Origin: Spirometra erinaceieuropaei
Lineage: Eukaryota > Platyhelminthes > Cestoda > Diphyllobothriidea > Diphyllobothriidae
Direction: 5' to 3'
DNA length: 64,000 bases
Assembly (NCBI GenBank): GCA_902702965.1
Contig: CACRXP010001148.1
Location: forward strand, 18,088 to 82,087
The position numbers were made by a program, and so were the translations under genes. The notes under the pieces are model-generated. The model did not search any database, had not been told where the DNA came from, and worked only from the letters and a program-made list of their open reading frames with translations. Of the stretch, positions 44,978-56,170 are shown in pieces. Numbering within the stretch: position 1 is the stretch's first letter; the number at the start of each line of letters is the position of its first letter.

Positions 44978-45475
44978 ATCTTTAATTTACGGAGGCTGAA
45001 GACTATTCAGTTGGGCCGATGTATAAAGCCCAAAGATATCAGCGATCCGATACGAGTCGAACTGCACGTGTTTTGCGATGCCTCGGAAGTAGCATACAGT
45101 GCAGTAGCATATGCTCGCTTTATTTACTACACAGGAAATCTACATAGTTCACTTGATTATTCGAAAGCACGCTTTGTCCCCCTCAAAGCCGTATCAATAC
45201 CACGTTTAGAGTTGATAACTGCTACTCTGACTGTGCGCGTGGCTGATCTCATCGGCTCAAGCACCGATAGGTACTTCCAAACAATAACGTTATGGACCGA
45301 TTCTATAATAGTCCGTTTTCATAAACACAATCAATCAACCAGGTTCTGCACATTTGTGGCCAACCGACTGAGGGTTATAAATGATCTGTCTGCGACCTCT
45401 TATTGTAGATACGTGAGTTAGGACGTCAACCCAGCAGACATTGCTTCTCGAGGTACGTGAAACTTTGCGCGGGTA
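44978..45475 (+). pseudogene. BEL/Pao RNase H region
   Basis: ELHVFCDASEVAYSAVAY (about 45058-45110), FVPLKAVSIPRLEL and LWTDSIIV blocks mark the RNase H domain that degrades RNA in the hybrid. It is in the same frame as the RT but separated by a nonsense codon at 44975 and cut by another at 45419. DVNPADIASRG, a conserved block, follows that stop. Confidence 0.8.
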
Positions 45476-45539
45476 CGTAGATGGTTGGACGATTCGGAAT
45501 ATTTAATTCACCCTCAAGGCGAATGTCTTGTATAACCTC

Positions 45540-46530
45540 CCATAGGACAACCCGAAGACTTGGAATTCAATAGGATAACAGCCCAAGTTCATTTATTTAA
45601 TCAATGTGATGCTTTGGATGAATTAGTTATGCGTTTTTCAAGTTGCAAAGGGCTGTGGTCTGGCTCCTGGGTTTCAAGCAGTACGTCAGTGTCACAACTG
45701 GCAAGGCACCTCAGGAGACGCTGATGTTGGGTCCTATCCGAGTATCCGAAATGCGCCAAGCTAGCATTGGCTTGATAAAGCTTATACAAAGGAAGCATTT
45801 TTCGGAAGAATTGAAGATTCTGCAGTCCACACCAGAAGATTACCAGAAAACGAATTTTGTAAGAAATGTTGTCACGAGAAAGTTATGTCCGGTTTTGATT
45901 GAAGGAGAAATTTGCATTGGTGGTCGCCTGAACAACTCATAAGTTTGTGAGTCGTTCAAACACCCGTCAATCCCCCATACGATCATCCCGTGACGGGAAT
46001 AATCATACAATACTTTCATGAATTGGAATGCCATTGTGGGACAGTCAAAGTTCTAGGTACAATCCGGCAACATCGGTATATGTTTACTTTGAGGACGCAA
46101 CTTTCGAGAAGTTCAGTGGCATATTATGTCCCCACTTCCCTTAAATAGAACAAAAATCGGTTGGTTTGCTTTCAAGTGCGTTGGGGCTGACCAGTTTGGT
46201 CCGTTGATGGTCAAACGTAGACGATTGTCAGAGAAACACTATGGTTGTGTGTTTAGCTGCTTACAGACGAGAGCCGTTCATCTTAAGATATCCGCCAGCC
46301 TGACTACGAATACTTTTGTTTAGTGTCTGATGAAATTCGTTAGTATACGCGGACGTCCCCCTGACAGCTACAGTAAAAACGGAACAAATTTTGTTGGAGC
46401 GGTAGCAGAATGACGAAAGGACTTACACAATTGGGAACAAAAGAGAATGCCGGACCAACTGCTAACTCTAGAGACACAGTGGCATTTTAACCCGCCCGCT
46501 GCCAGCCATCGGGAAGGCATCTGGGAACAA
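45540..46530 (+). pseudogene. BEL/Pao integrase, N-terminal and catalytic core
   Basis: The N-terminal region (DALDELVMRFSS near 45610, GPIRVSEMRQASIGLIKLIQ near 45735) is split by a frameshift around 45640. The HH part of the zinc-binding motif is visible near 45985-46040, but the CC part is eroded. In the core, GADQFGPLMVK (about 46170) keeps the first catalytic Asp. The second site reads SKNGTNFVG (about 46370), lacking its Asp. A HFNPPAASHREGIWE block carries the final Glu. The LINE insertions follow at 46531. Confidence 0.8.
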
Positions 46531-47219
46531 AAAGATAGATAGATAATTTTTATTAAAGACCCGTCCGTGTCCCATCAAAGCAAGTTAAAATAAATTTACA
46601 TGCGAGTTTTAGACGAGGTAGGCAGAAACTTTACAAAATGCAATTCGTAGTTTCTGAATTAGTAGTCCATTGAGAAACATGATTAGTGAGGGGCGAAAAA
46701 AAGCTCTGTACAAAAAGTTTAAAATGATTGGATTAATTTTACAGGAGAAAAAAAACCTTCAATAAAAATAATGACAGAAAAAAGCGAGCAGGACTGACTT
46801 GTAGGTGGCGGTATAGAACGGATTGTTGTCGGTCATCGTCAGGTTATCAATAAATGTCAGCCTTGAGGGGTACGTATGCGGGTCTGACAGGACTGGCCTG
46901 CAAGTGGTATTGTACACGGGCTTCACAATTGACATCGTCTGGACCGGATTTATACGCCGCATGAGACTGTTCGCGTCAAAGATGTCAGACGATAGGAACC
47001 CATATGCGATCGGCCACATCACGCTTCGAGCTCAGCCGAGCAGTGGGGAAGGGAGGTACGACCAAACTACTAGTAGACGGCAAATACTGTGGGTTCCGCT
47101 GTGAGCATCAACAGACCGCATGAGGTCGGAATGCAGGAGATGACATCTAAAATCGCGTAAATTTTCGGTATGGAGAGGAGTTATGGCAGTGGATTTAGAG
47201 TTACCACTTAATCTACCAC

Positions 47220-47580
47220 TAAATACAAGGAGGACCCTTCTCGAAGTCAAGAATCTGAGTGTTCGGGAATGAGACCGTTAACAGTGCGTTTTTTGCTTTC
47301 CGGTGTAAAATGTTTGCGTAATTTTGACTTAAATACCAGTAAATTTGGCGATACTCTAATTTCAGGTGGATGATTGCTCCAAAGGAAGGCATATTTTGAA
47401 GCAAAGAAGAGGGGGCGCTTAGATGTAGTATATAGAGGCGGCGGAACCACCATGCAGGAGTTGCGCGTGGCATAAGACCGATCTCTCGGAGTGAGAGTGT
47501 CAATGTGCGGAAGACAGGAACTAGAGTTGATGCGAAAAAGGAAGCAAAGGCCAGCTTCGAGTCTTTTTACCCACAAAAAC
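47220..47580 (-). pseudogene. Family B RT C-terminal region
   Basis: This reads RLEAGLCFLFRIN, a RDRSYATRNS block, FFASKYAFLWSNHPPEIR and FKSKLRKHF, the usual order of the carboxy-terminal region of Jockey/CR1-type LINE ORF2. It is a different frame from the RT core upstream, so at least one indel separates them. Confidence 0.6.
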
Positions 47581-47923
47581 TTAATGTTCGCCAGCCGACA
47601 TCTCTGAGTATAAGAAATACGTTACGAAGCTTCAGAGAAAAGTTTACGGATGAAAACCCTCTGAACATTTTCGATTTTATTACGGTCGCAGGCGTTCATT
47701 AAACCGAAGAAAGGACAGCAATATTCGAGGACTGGAAGAACAAACATTTGATAAAGTCTTAGCTTCATTTCCGGATAAAAAAACTTATGCGATATGAATC
47801 CACATATCTGCGCGGCTTTGGCAGAGATTCTATCTGCATGAGGTGATAAAGCAAGTTTATTTGTATAACTAAGACCTCGTTCCTTTATGGTGAGGCATTC
47901 TGAGAGTGGCTTATCTTGAAAAA

Positions 47924-49155
47924 TTATGGGACCAGGAAGTTTGGTAGGTCCAAAGACATGAAACTACACTTGGATGATGAAAACTCCATCTGCCATGTCG
48001 AACCCCTTCTGCTTAAGCGTAGTAAATCGGCATTAATGTTTTCCACACAAACATTTGCGGTGTCCTTAGAGTATGAGTATGCACACTTGAGGTCATCGGC
48101 ATAAGTAAAAGTTTGCGAATTAGCGAGTTCAGTCGAAATATCATTGATGTACAGAAGGAAGATTAGCGGACCCACAACCGTGTCTTGAAGTACGCCACTC
48201 GTGATCGAGTGGCGTGTCGAGTAGCTATTACCGACCATGACTTTCTGATATTGGTTGGACGGATAGAACCTGATGAAATCGAGTAGAGGCAGCCGGATTC
48301 CGAGAGCTTCCAATTTTACTAAAAGACGTCTACGGTTTACCTTGACATAGGCTTTGCTAAGATCAAAGTAAATAACTACCACGGACTGCCGCTCATTACG
48401 AAGAGAAGTGATTAGATTACGAAAAGCCAAGTGACATGTTTTGCGGGAACTTCCAGGTAAATTCCATACTATCTAGACCTCAGAAGCCGATAAGCTATAC
48501 AGAAGACAAGAATTTCATTGAAACTTATTCTTTCAAGAAGTTTCGCTAGAGACGGCGTTTTGTGCACGCCCAGATATTTATTAACATCGGACCGAGATCC
48601 TGACTCGAAGACCGGAATGATAATTGACGTTTTCCATGTTTCAGGAAAGAATCCTTTTGAAATATAAACCGAGAATAAATGACTGAGCAATATGGGAAGG
48701 TCGGACGCTTGTTTAATAATCGGATTCGGAATCCCGTCCGTTCCTGAGCAGTGTGAGTATTTCAAACGGCTTATGTGTTTCTTAATGAGATCTGAGGAGA
48801 CATCAATTGTACTCAGTGTCCTACCTGAAGGTGATCGAAAGAAAGGGACCGGATCGGACTCGGTATCAAGGTGTTTTGCAAAGAAAGCACTAAACAACTC
48901 CGCCTTGTCAGTGTCATCGGTGAGGAAGACTTTGTTATCATTAAGCATGGGTGGAAGTTCGTGACCACGCTTAGAGGAGGACCGATGACGGAAGATGTTA
49001 GCGACAGATTTGCCAGGGTTCGAACCACTGAGAGCAATTGATTCTCTTTGCCTGTCGCGCGCTTGGCGCATCGTTAAGACCATCTCAAAAATCTCTTTGA
49101 TTGTAAGATGAACAGATAAGGAAATAGTGGATGGATCACGCAGCTTTCGCCTCAA
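47924..49155 (-). pseudogene. Family B reverse transcriptase
   Basis: The first frame (49155-48469) gives the fingers: CSGTDGIPNPIIKQ, FFPETWKTSIIIPVFESG and SLAKLLERI. The second (48430-47924) gives the palm: VVVIYFDLSKAYVKVN, then GVLQDTVVGPLIFLLYIND, where the family has a GVPQGS-type loop, and an intact catalytic FTYADDLK. The two are in different frames separated by ~40 bp, so an indel breaks the ORF. The enzyme would have copied element RNA at the nicked target. Confidence 0.8.
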
Positions 49156-49782
49156 CTTTTTTTTAGTCTGTTCTGAAGAAAATTAGGAACAAGGGGATCT
49201 GAAGAAAGAGCCTTGAGATATCTACGCGGCACAAATTCTAAAATGTCCTAGGAAACGTTGGACATGACATCACGAAGAATGGTTGCATCTCTACAGGAGT
49301 GGAAGCTACACGAATCCAAAAATCCAATATAGTCATTTTTAAGTCGTTATCTTCGCAGTCGTAGTTCACGTAAGTCCGAACGGCGGTCGTCTTTTCTTTT
49401 AAAAGGCAAGCGGTAAGCAACAATGAATTAATGCGTGGTCACTGTCAAAGAGGTCCTTTTTAAAGCAACCGAAAGAGGAGCAATGTCATTGGTAAAGATT
49501 AGGTCTAAAATGTGATTATCTCTTGTTGGAGAGCGCACCAGTTGGGACCAATTAGATAAATTGACAATATATTGAAAGGGCTGGAATCTGGGTGGACAGC
49601 TATTGGAAACTCAGTCTATTTTAGGAAGGTTAAAATCCCCAGTGATTATTTTAACATCGAAAGCAGCTTCCGAAATTAATTTAAAGATTTCACATAGTGG
49701 TGAATCATCACTGGCGAGAGAAAGCAGCTTCCGAAATTACTTTAAAGATTTCACAGAGTTGTGAATCATCACCGGCGAATCA

Positions 49783-50160
49783 TCACTGGCGAAAGAGAAT
49801 CATCACTGGGCGATTGTAGATACAACCACTACTTGCCTTTCTTTGCGGCGGGAGAATAACAGATTCAAAGCAGAAGTTTCCCGTGAATGAGGAAACATCG
49901 AAGTAATATGGAGAGTGCTTTAGGTAAGATTGAAGATAAAGAAGACAACCACATCCAAGCCTAGTCCTGTGGTCTTTGCGGTAAAAATCGAAGTCATCTA
50001 TGAGAAGGGCAGAGTCAGAAATTAGAGAATGGGTCCAAGATTCTGTTTTACATATAATATCAGGCGTCATTTCCAGAGCAATGACTCTGATTTGGGCCAT
50101 CTTGTTCATAACAGACCTGGCATTCAATGATATAATATCTATTGTGTTTCGAATGGCAAT
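49783..50160 (-). pseudogene. Family B apurinic-like endonuclease
   Basis: MNARSVMNKMAQIRVIALEM, DIICKTESW, FDFYRKDHRTRLGCGCLLYL and FESVILPP blocks match the N-terminal half of the APE-type endonuclease that nicks target DNA for LINE insertion. The Asn and Glu of the metal site (NARS, TESW) are kept. The open frame ends at ~114 codons, before the catalytic Asp/His motifs; downstream sequence to 49440 is broken. Confidence 0.75.
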
Positions 50161-50563
50161 GCTATTTTCTACGGTATTTTAAAAATCTTTGGAGGCGGAT
50201 ATGTAAGTTGTGAATTAATGACACTTAGAAAATAAGAACCAGTTAGTCTACAGTTATTGACGTACGGGGAGTCAGCAAGAGAAGGCTGAGTATGAGATCT
50301 ATAGGATGTGGGAAATGGTTTTTAAAGATTGGAATGCTAGGGGAATTAGAACATGGATGGACTTGTTGCTAGTTAAATTAAGGAGGAAGGGGAGGAGGAG
50401 GGAGCCTAAAAGGAAAGAAGGGGCTAGTGGGTGAGGGTAGGCCGCTATAAGATCTCCCTGAACTATCATCTAGCTTATTGGACCTAACCACGTGTTCAGA
50501 CCTGAGTGGCCAGGCGTGGGAACGGGGTGGATTCGATGTAAGTTTATTAATTAAATAACTATT

Positions 50564-50812
50564 CTAAGTGTTAGGTGTCGGTTGTGCTTTAAGGACTGGC
50601 TCATCTTTACTGTTAAAATCAAGCTCCCTTGTAAATTTGTGATTCAAATTTGAACAATCCTTGCTTCGTGGGGGAGTTTTAAAGAGGCTAACTTTAACTG
50701 TCTCTGTGATAATGTGATCAGTCGAAGAGCAATATGGAACAGGGGCCGCGGTAGATAGTGGGCAGATTTGATCGACACCAGATGGAGAAACTGCTTTAGA
50801 GGCAAAAGGCAT
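50564..50812 (-). pseudogene. Family B ORF1-like remnant
   Basis: This 82-codon frame lies in the position of ORF1 or the ORF2 leader of the element. No Cys-His knuckle or coiled coil is recognisable in it. Assigned by position only. Confidence 0.35.
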
Positions 50813-52059
50813 ATGAGTAAAATTCGGGGGTGGTTTTACGTTTGTTATTGGGGGAGAAACTCATCGTTGCAGTGGAGTTTGATCTCGACTAATAAAAAAT
50901 TTATTTCCCCTGAGATATTAAATGGAGCGCTCCAAAAGGGAGATAATAAACTCCACTTCTATCGACGTAAAGTGTTTGACGAGAATTGGTGGATTCTTGC
51001 TCCTAGATGAAACCCTTTAGGCTTCAGCGACCCTAACGTTGAAGCCGCATGAATAAAGGAAATGAAAAGCGACATCTATTGGCTATCTACTCTTAACAAC
51101 GTTTTTTAATATAAAATTGAATGATCAGGTCTCTACGACGGATTCTTCTTAAATAAATAAATAAATAAATTTTAATTTAATGCCAGTTTACAGGCATTGT
51201 CAAGGGAAGCGATTAAACACAAATCCGACCAGCAGTGAAAAAAAAAACTCCTGAGCATAAGGCATAAAAATATAGTTGATGGTGGTTTTTGTGGTTTGGA
51301 GGGCTCAGGAGAAAAAAAACTGTCGGCGGTGGTAGAATATCGACCGTCAAGAAGGGGGGAGGTTGCACGGTATCGGAGATTATCGGACGGTAAATTCCTT
51401 TCATGAAGTTGGGGATAGTCAAAGTAGAGGCGTTGAGGAACAGCTGGTGACACCGGCCATAGTGTTCAGAGGCCACAAACGCCATCGCTACGGTACAGTC
51501 GATCAGTAGATTCAGCACCCAAACTTTGTGGGAGCTTTTCTGAATGCAAAAATCGAGTAATAGTTCTCTTAAATAAAGGAAAATTTTGCAGAGTTTTCAC
51601 ACTCATGGGTAGTTTATTCCAAATAGCAATTGCATTTACAGAAAAGAACCGACGATATTTAACAGTACGTGCCAGAGGCAGAAATAAGAAGACCTCACGG
51701 TGACTGTTACGTCGTGGGTGGATATGATGTCTTAAAGAGGTGAGCGGGTTAAATGTGTGATTATATAAGAGTTTAAATAGCAAAAATAGTCCCTTTTGTA
51801 ATCTACGGAACCATAAAGGATCGAGGCCTGTAAGCCGGCAACGTTCTTGGTAAGACAAATGTCGGTGTTCCGGGGTTAAAATTCTCTTAGTAAAAAAGTG
51901 TTGAACGGATTCTATCTTCTTCCGCTCAGTAGCACGCATGAGGCTAAATGAAAACGAACAGTATTCCAGACCAGGTCTAACGTACATGTTGAAAAGGCGC
52001 ATTCTAATGTCCCTAGTTTTAAAATTTCGGAGGATAAACCCGGTCGTTCTACGTGCTTT

Positions 52060-52060
52060 N
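52060..52060. other. Single ambiguous base, likely collapsed assembly gap
   Basis: This is the only N in the window. It joins two parts of a LINE that should be far apart, which indicates a scaffold join placed in a repeat rather than a one-base ambiguity. Confidence 0.7.
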
Positions 52061-52124
52061 AAGGATCTGGCATTTAAAACAAAAAGTTTGAAGGGAAAGG
52101 CTGTTAGTTTTTGAGGGAGGTGGG

Positions 52125-52499
52125 CTACATCGTCCAGTTCTGGGTCGCCCACGGAGCAAACGGTCCGGATGCAACCATCCGGTTCTGCAAAAAATTTTGT
52201 GACATCAAAAAATTCTGACGTGGATAAAAAAGGGTAGGACTTGGGGGAGGGAATGACGGGCAGGTAAACTGGTAACTATTGTTAGCTAACTTTTTTTCAG
52301 CTGGAAATCCGCGGGGCAGATACTGCAACGTATTCCCGCCGGGACGAATCTGAGGATCGGATGGATTAACTGATTCAGTATGGACATTATCATGAGGAAT
52401 AAATTGGTAAAACGGCCGTGGAGGAAACAAGTTAGGGGGTGGGGGACGCATTGTTTCCATTGGAACAAGAGGTCTATTAAACGGTGGGAAAATCGGCAT
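52125..52499 (-). pseudogene. Family A 5' leader, proline-rich
   Basis: 124 codons rich in Pro, Phe and Asn, with no zinc knuckle seen. The frame continues through GDPELDDVAHLPQKLTAF into the endonuclease start LFVLNARS. It is probably the end of ORF1 or the N-terminal extension of ORF2. It is incomplete because of the gap. Confidence 0.5.
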
Positions 52500-52539
52500 A
52501 TTCGGCCTAACTGCCTCGATATGAGGGCTGGGGGGCAGT

Positions 52540-53100
52540 TGCGAACCCGCTACGTTTTGAGTCTCTGTATGGAGCGGTCACTAACTGACAAACAGCTCGG
52601 GCAGTCTGAACGTATATTAAATAATAGACCGCTTGTCCCTCTAACATCAGACAGCAACGACGTGGAACCGCTTACCCTGAATTGCTTATTCTTTATCAGT
52701 AACTGTCCAGTGTTGCCTTGCGGTGACGAACTGGTGGCACCGTACCACGTTGGATGGAAACAAGTACACTACCTCGCTGGCGTGTTCTGGTGACGATGGG
52801 TAAAAGAACGTCTCCCAAGTCTGCAGAAGAGAAGAAAATGGACTAGAGAGGCCGCGGAACTAAAACCAGGTGATGTTCTTTTAGTTTCTAGGGAGCACAC
52901 ACCTCGTGAGAATTGGTCTGTGAGAGTAATAGATACTTGCGAAAGGAGTCGCGATGGCCTTGGTAGGACGGCATGTATTAGAACGGCGGGCGGTCTCTTA
53001 AAAAGGGGCGTTAGAAAGATTTGTCTACTTGAGGGTCAAAGCAGCCGCCTACCTCCAAACACGCAGGTCGTTTTTCAAGAACCGAAAGTGGAGCATTGGC
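52540..53100 (+). pseudogene. BEL/Pao integrase C-terminal part
   Basis: The integrase frame resumes after the LINE block: SLCMERSLTDKQL, SERILNNRPLVPL and LTLNCLFF blocks, then WKQVHYLAGVFW, a stop, and RWVKERLPSLQKRRKW. The end carries a GDVLLVSREHTPRENWSV block and RKICLLEG, the usual carboxy-terminal domain of BEL integrase. Stops and a shift near 52795 break it. Confidence 0.75.
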
Positions 53101-53102
53101 GG

Positions 53103-53421
53103 CCAGTCAACGTCCGGAATTATCCACGCCCTCCTCTTAAGTGCTTCTACATTTGGCCCCCTGTTGACATTCCGCTTCCTCCTTTTTGTAACCGTTTTTC
53201 GAGCGTGGTCGACGTTTATTTAGTTTACAAGTTTTGCATTCTGACCTTGAGCTGGGAATTCGATTTGCTCGAACAGTAACAAAGGAATTCTTTGTCTAGG
53301 GTATCCATTGTGGAGGCTTGTGCGTTTTCCATTATTACCTTATTCTATCAATTGTACCGTATATACACCGAAATATATTTTGGCTTATACGCGTCGCTCG
53401 TCTGGCAAGGAATTCTACAGT
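53103..53421 (+). mobile_element. 3' LTR of the BEL/Pao element
   Basis: Partner of 40320-40637. The match stops at CTACAGT on both sides. Divergence between LTRs is visible across the whole length and supports an old insertion. Confidence 0.75.
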
Positions 53422-53429
53422 CCGCTCGC

Positions 53430-54640
53430 ACGGAGTCTGCCATGACCTGGGCCTTCAACAAACTACGACGTCTCTCAAAATGCGCGCTCAATTGCACACT
53501 TGTGCAAGGAAAATCGCTAAAAGATCTAACCAATGCATGCGGTCCATACTTTATCCTTTCATTCACCTGCTTGCTGAACAACACTTTCTTGGTAGCCTTT
53601 CCTCAGTCGATTACACACACCCTGTCCGCCTGACAAAACTTTTGACAGTTTTTTCGTCGGGTGGGGTAGGCCTTCCCAGCTTACGTATTTCGCCAAATTT
53701 CATAAAGCAGGTCCTCTAAACTTTTACTTCAGACATCCAACAGCGAAGCCAACGTCTGTGGCCAAGCATGACTTGCTTCTGCACGAGTTTGAAAAAAATA
53801 GTCAAATCCGTATTTTTTTAATTCGATTTCATAATCCATTGCAAAGTTTTCCGGTATAAATCTGACTAAAATTCCTATTTTTAGACATAAGACATCTAAG
53901 ATTTCCGTCATGCCTTGTCGTTTTACCATGAAGCGAACATAAAATGTCGTACATTTCGCACAACATAGCCTCAAACCCATCCCGTTTTACCCGTACATAT
54001 AAAAGGTTCTCCTCGAAAAACTTTGGGAAACAATGTACATTTAACGATTTTTCCACTGGCATTTTTATTATCGATTTACTAACTAATAAGAGAATTATGC
54101 TGTACTCTTTTTATGGTGCATAGCCTCAATATTCAATGCGAATTTGTGTACAATTTTGTCTTGGCAACTACGAAATTAAAATTTGCCTTTTTTTCAATGT
54201 TGCATCCCGTTATTAGGTAAAAATTGCTTGGTAACACTTGTGCTCTCTGGTCCACTAACATTGATAGCTTTCAGAAATTGTTAAATATTACACAGCCTCA
54301 TTCCTATGTCCTCACGTTTTCCGCAGCTGTCATGCCAATAAATGATTTAATGTCTTGTGTTGCTTTTTCGACATAAAAGCTCACGCCATCCTTCATCGAA
54401 ATCTAAAGAAATCTAAACTCCGATTTTTTCATTTGAATCCGATTGTGAGTATGAAAAAAGAGGCCTAGGAGGACTTGATAATTTTTGCATTTCTAAGTCT
54501 CGTTACAGATCATTTCTTCTGTTCTTGGTTCTCTCCTTAAGGAAAAGTTCACAACACATACGTCTCATCAATGCTATGAGCTCATGCCTTCCATCGACCT
54601 AGTTGTCAATGTGTCCAAAGAGAGGGAGAAACGAAGTTTT
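53430..54640. other. No gene recognised
   Basis: AT-rich flank of the BEL element. Short frames on both strands carry no recognisable motif. Confidence 0.4.
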
Positions 54641-56170
54641 AACTTTATTTAAAAATGTTCCTTACAGTAGATATCCAATTGATGTCGCCGTCCATTTCAT
54701 TTGTCCTTGGGGCTTCAACTTTAGAGTCACTGAAGCTAAAAGACCTTTATCTAGAAGCAAAAATCCAGCAATACTTGTCTAACTATTTTTGTCGATAGAA
54801 GTGGAATTTATGTTCTCCCATTTGGGGCGCTTAGCTCAATATCTTAGGGGAAATATTTCATATTGACCCTACTGTGAAAAACTCGGAGCCCAGGTTTTCA
54901 CAGTTGGGTCCATATGAATTATTTAAAATCTGTTAAAATATCCATGATTTAGAGGAAATAAAGTTTTCATTAATCGGGATAAAACTCCGAAGAGTTTCTC
55001 CTCATTAACAAACATTAGACCACCCCGAATTCTATTCATCTGTCATTTGTCTCTGAAGCAGATTCTCCATCGACAGGAAACCAAATGTTACCCCTATCTG
55101 CAGAGGCCCTATTTCCATCTATGTTTTCACGTTATCACTGCGTCAAATGAAACCAACCACTCTAAAACGCCCCAAGGAGCAGGTATTACTTATGTGCTGC
55201 TCTTAAATTTACTCGTACGCTCGATCGTATCAGTAAAGTTGGACCAATCCAAGCACACATAATAATGAATTAAGTAACAAACCTGTGCCGCATCCATCCC
55301 TTTTCCGTTCCAGGTCAATCAGGACCGACAAGGCGGTGAGATCAAATAGGCCAGATAATGATGTGGTGAAATATGTACCTCCTTCTGTCCCTAATTCTCA
55401 ACTTGACAAAAATACTACAGTTGTGAAGCCCACTAGCAATCCCACTGATAGCCTGAGGCCCGAAGTAATCAAGCCATCGTATGATGTAGTCTCTTACTCT
55501 AAACGATTTGTTTCGTTATCTAACATAAATTACACCTCCTATTATGCGCAAAATTCACAAAAAACCTATTTTTATGTATTAATGATCCCAACCCCGCGAA
55601 ATTGCCCTCGTCTTCATTAATCCTGCCGAAATGTGAATCCATATCATGCTGTGTCGGTAGTTAGTGGCATTATCCCCACAAATTTCAGGCCACATCAATT
55701 TAGTTTTCCACCTTTTACTTATTCTCAACAGCTTAACTGTCCACCACCAGTTCTTCATTGTTTAAAAGAAATAATGAGCGAAAGCAGCTGTCTAGGATGA
55801 CGTTTAGTGTTATCTCACTCAACGCGAGATAAGACTTGCAAATATAGCACAACTAAGAAATGTGGTCATTGAGTCCGACCCAAATGTTTTGTGCATTACA
55901 GAATTTTGGCCTCACTTTAATTCTATACTCCACACTCTATATAGATAGTCTCCGTTTATACCGCCGGGGTGGTGTTGAAAGGCGCGGTGGTGGTTGCCTG
56001 CTTTATATCAAAGCCTCATTTGCACATCCGCATTATGACATGACATGTCGTCCTCCTCCGAAGCTTTATGTATCGCTTCGGTTATCGTTCCGCAATATAG
56101 AAAATCCTTATTAGAATTTATACATAATGGTCACTGGGTGCACAGGTCGATATCCAAGATAAGTGGAGTT
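54640..56170 (+). mobile_element. Non-LTR fragment: 5' region and endonuclease start, B-like
   Basis: The left part (about 54690-55000) matches the reverse complement of the family B 5' region (50860-51090), for instance TCGATAGAAGTGGA and GGGGAAATA blocks. An open frame at 55285-55620 holds the leader. An endonuclease relic follows: SVISLNAR near 55810, CITEFWP near 55900, RRGGVERRGGGCLLYIKASF near 55960-56020. Frames shift repeatedly. The RT and 3' end are absent, unusual for a LINE copy, which normally loses its 5' end. Confidence 0.65.

Larger units (their letters stand above)
46531..51110 (-). mobile_element. Non-LTR element, family B, near full length
   Basis: On the minus strand: a 5' region from about 51110, an ORF1-like frame (50564-50812), an endonuclease (49783-50157 and beyond), an RT (49155-47924), an RT C-terminal region (to about 47220) and a ~700 bp 3' UTR ending in a GATA-type tail (46534-46545 on the plus strand). 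At ~4.6 kb it has normal LINE length. Its 3' end abuts the BEL integrase Gly-Ile-Trp-Glu codons, which places the insertion exactly. Frameshifts and stops in endonuclease and RT suggest it is dead. Confidence 0.85.
51151..52540 (-). mobile_element. Non-LTR element, family A, copy with an assembly gap
   Basis: The minus strand carries a proline-rich leader (52499-52125) running into KLFVLNARS, the start of a LINE endonuclease. A single N at 52060 follows, then directly the RT C-terminal region starting at KARRTTGF, the 3' UTR and a TTTA tail (about 51151-51172). Endonuclease and RT core are missing exactly at the N, so the gap probably conceals about 2 kb. The 3' 909 bp are almost identical to 42012-42922. 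Its 5' side meets the resumed BEL integrase near 52540. Confidence 0.8.
40320..53421 (+). mobile_element. BEL/Pao LTR retrotransposon, dead, with nested non-LTR insertions
   Basis: Order: LTR, gag, protease, RT, RNase H, integrase, LTR, all on the plus strand. This is the BEL/Pao layout, in which integrase is last. The ~13.1 kb span includes about 7.2 kb of later insertions: an A-family non-LTR element in gag (about 41700-42922) and B-family plus A-family elements in integrase (46531-52540). Without them the element would be about 5.9 kb, normal for the family. Several nonsense codons, a frameshift and substituted catalytic residues show it is inactive. Confidence 0.85.
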
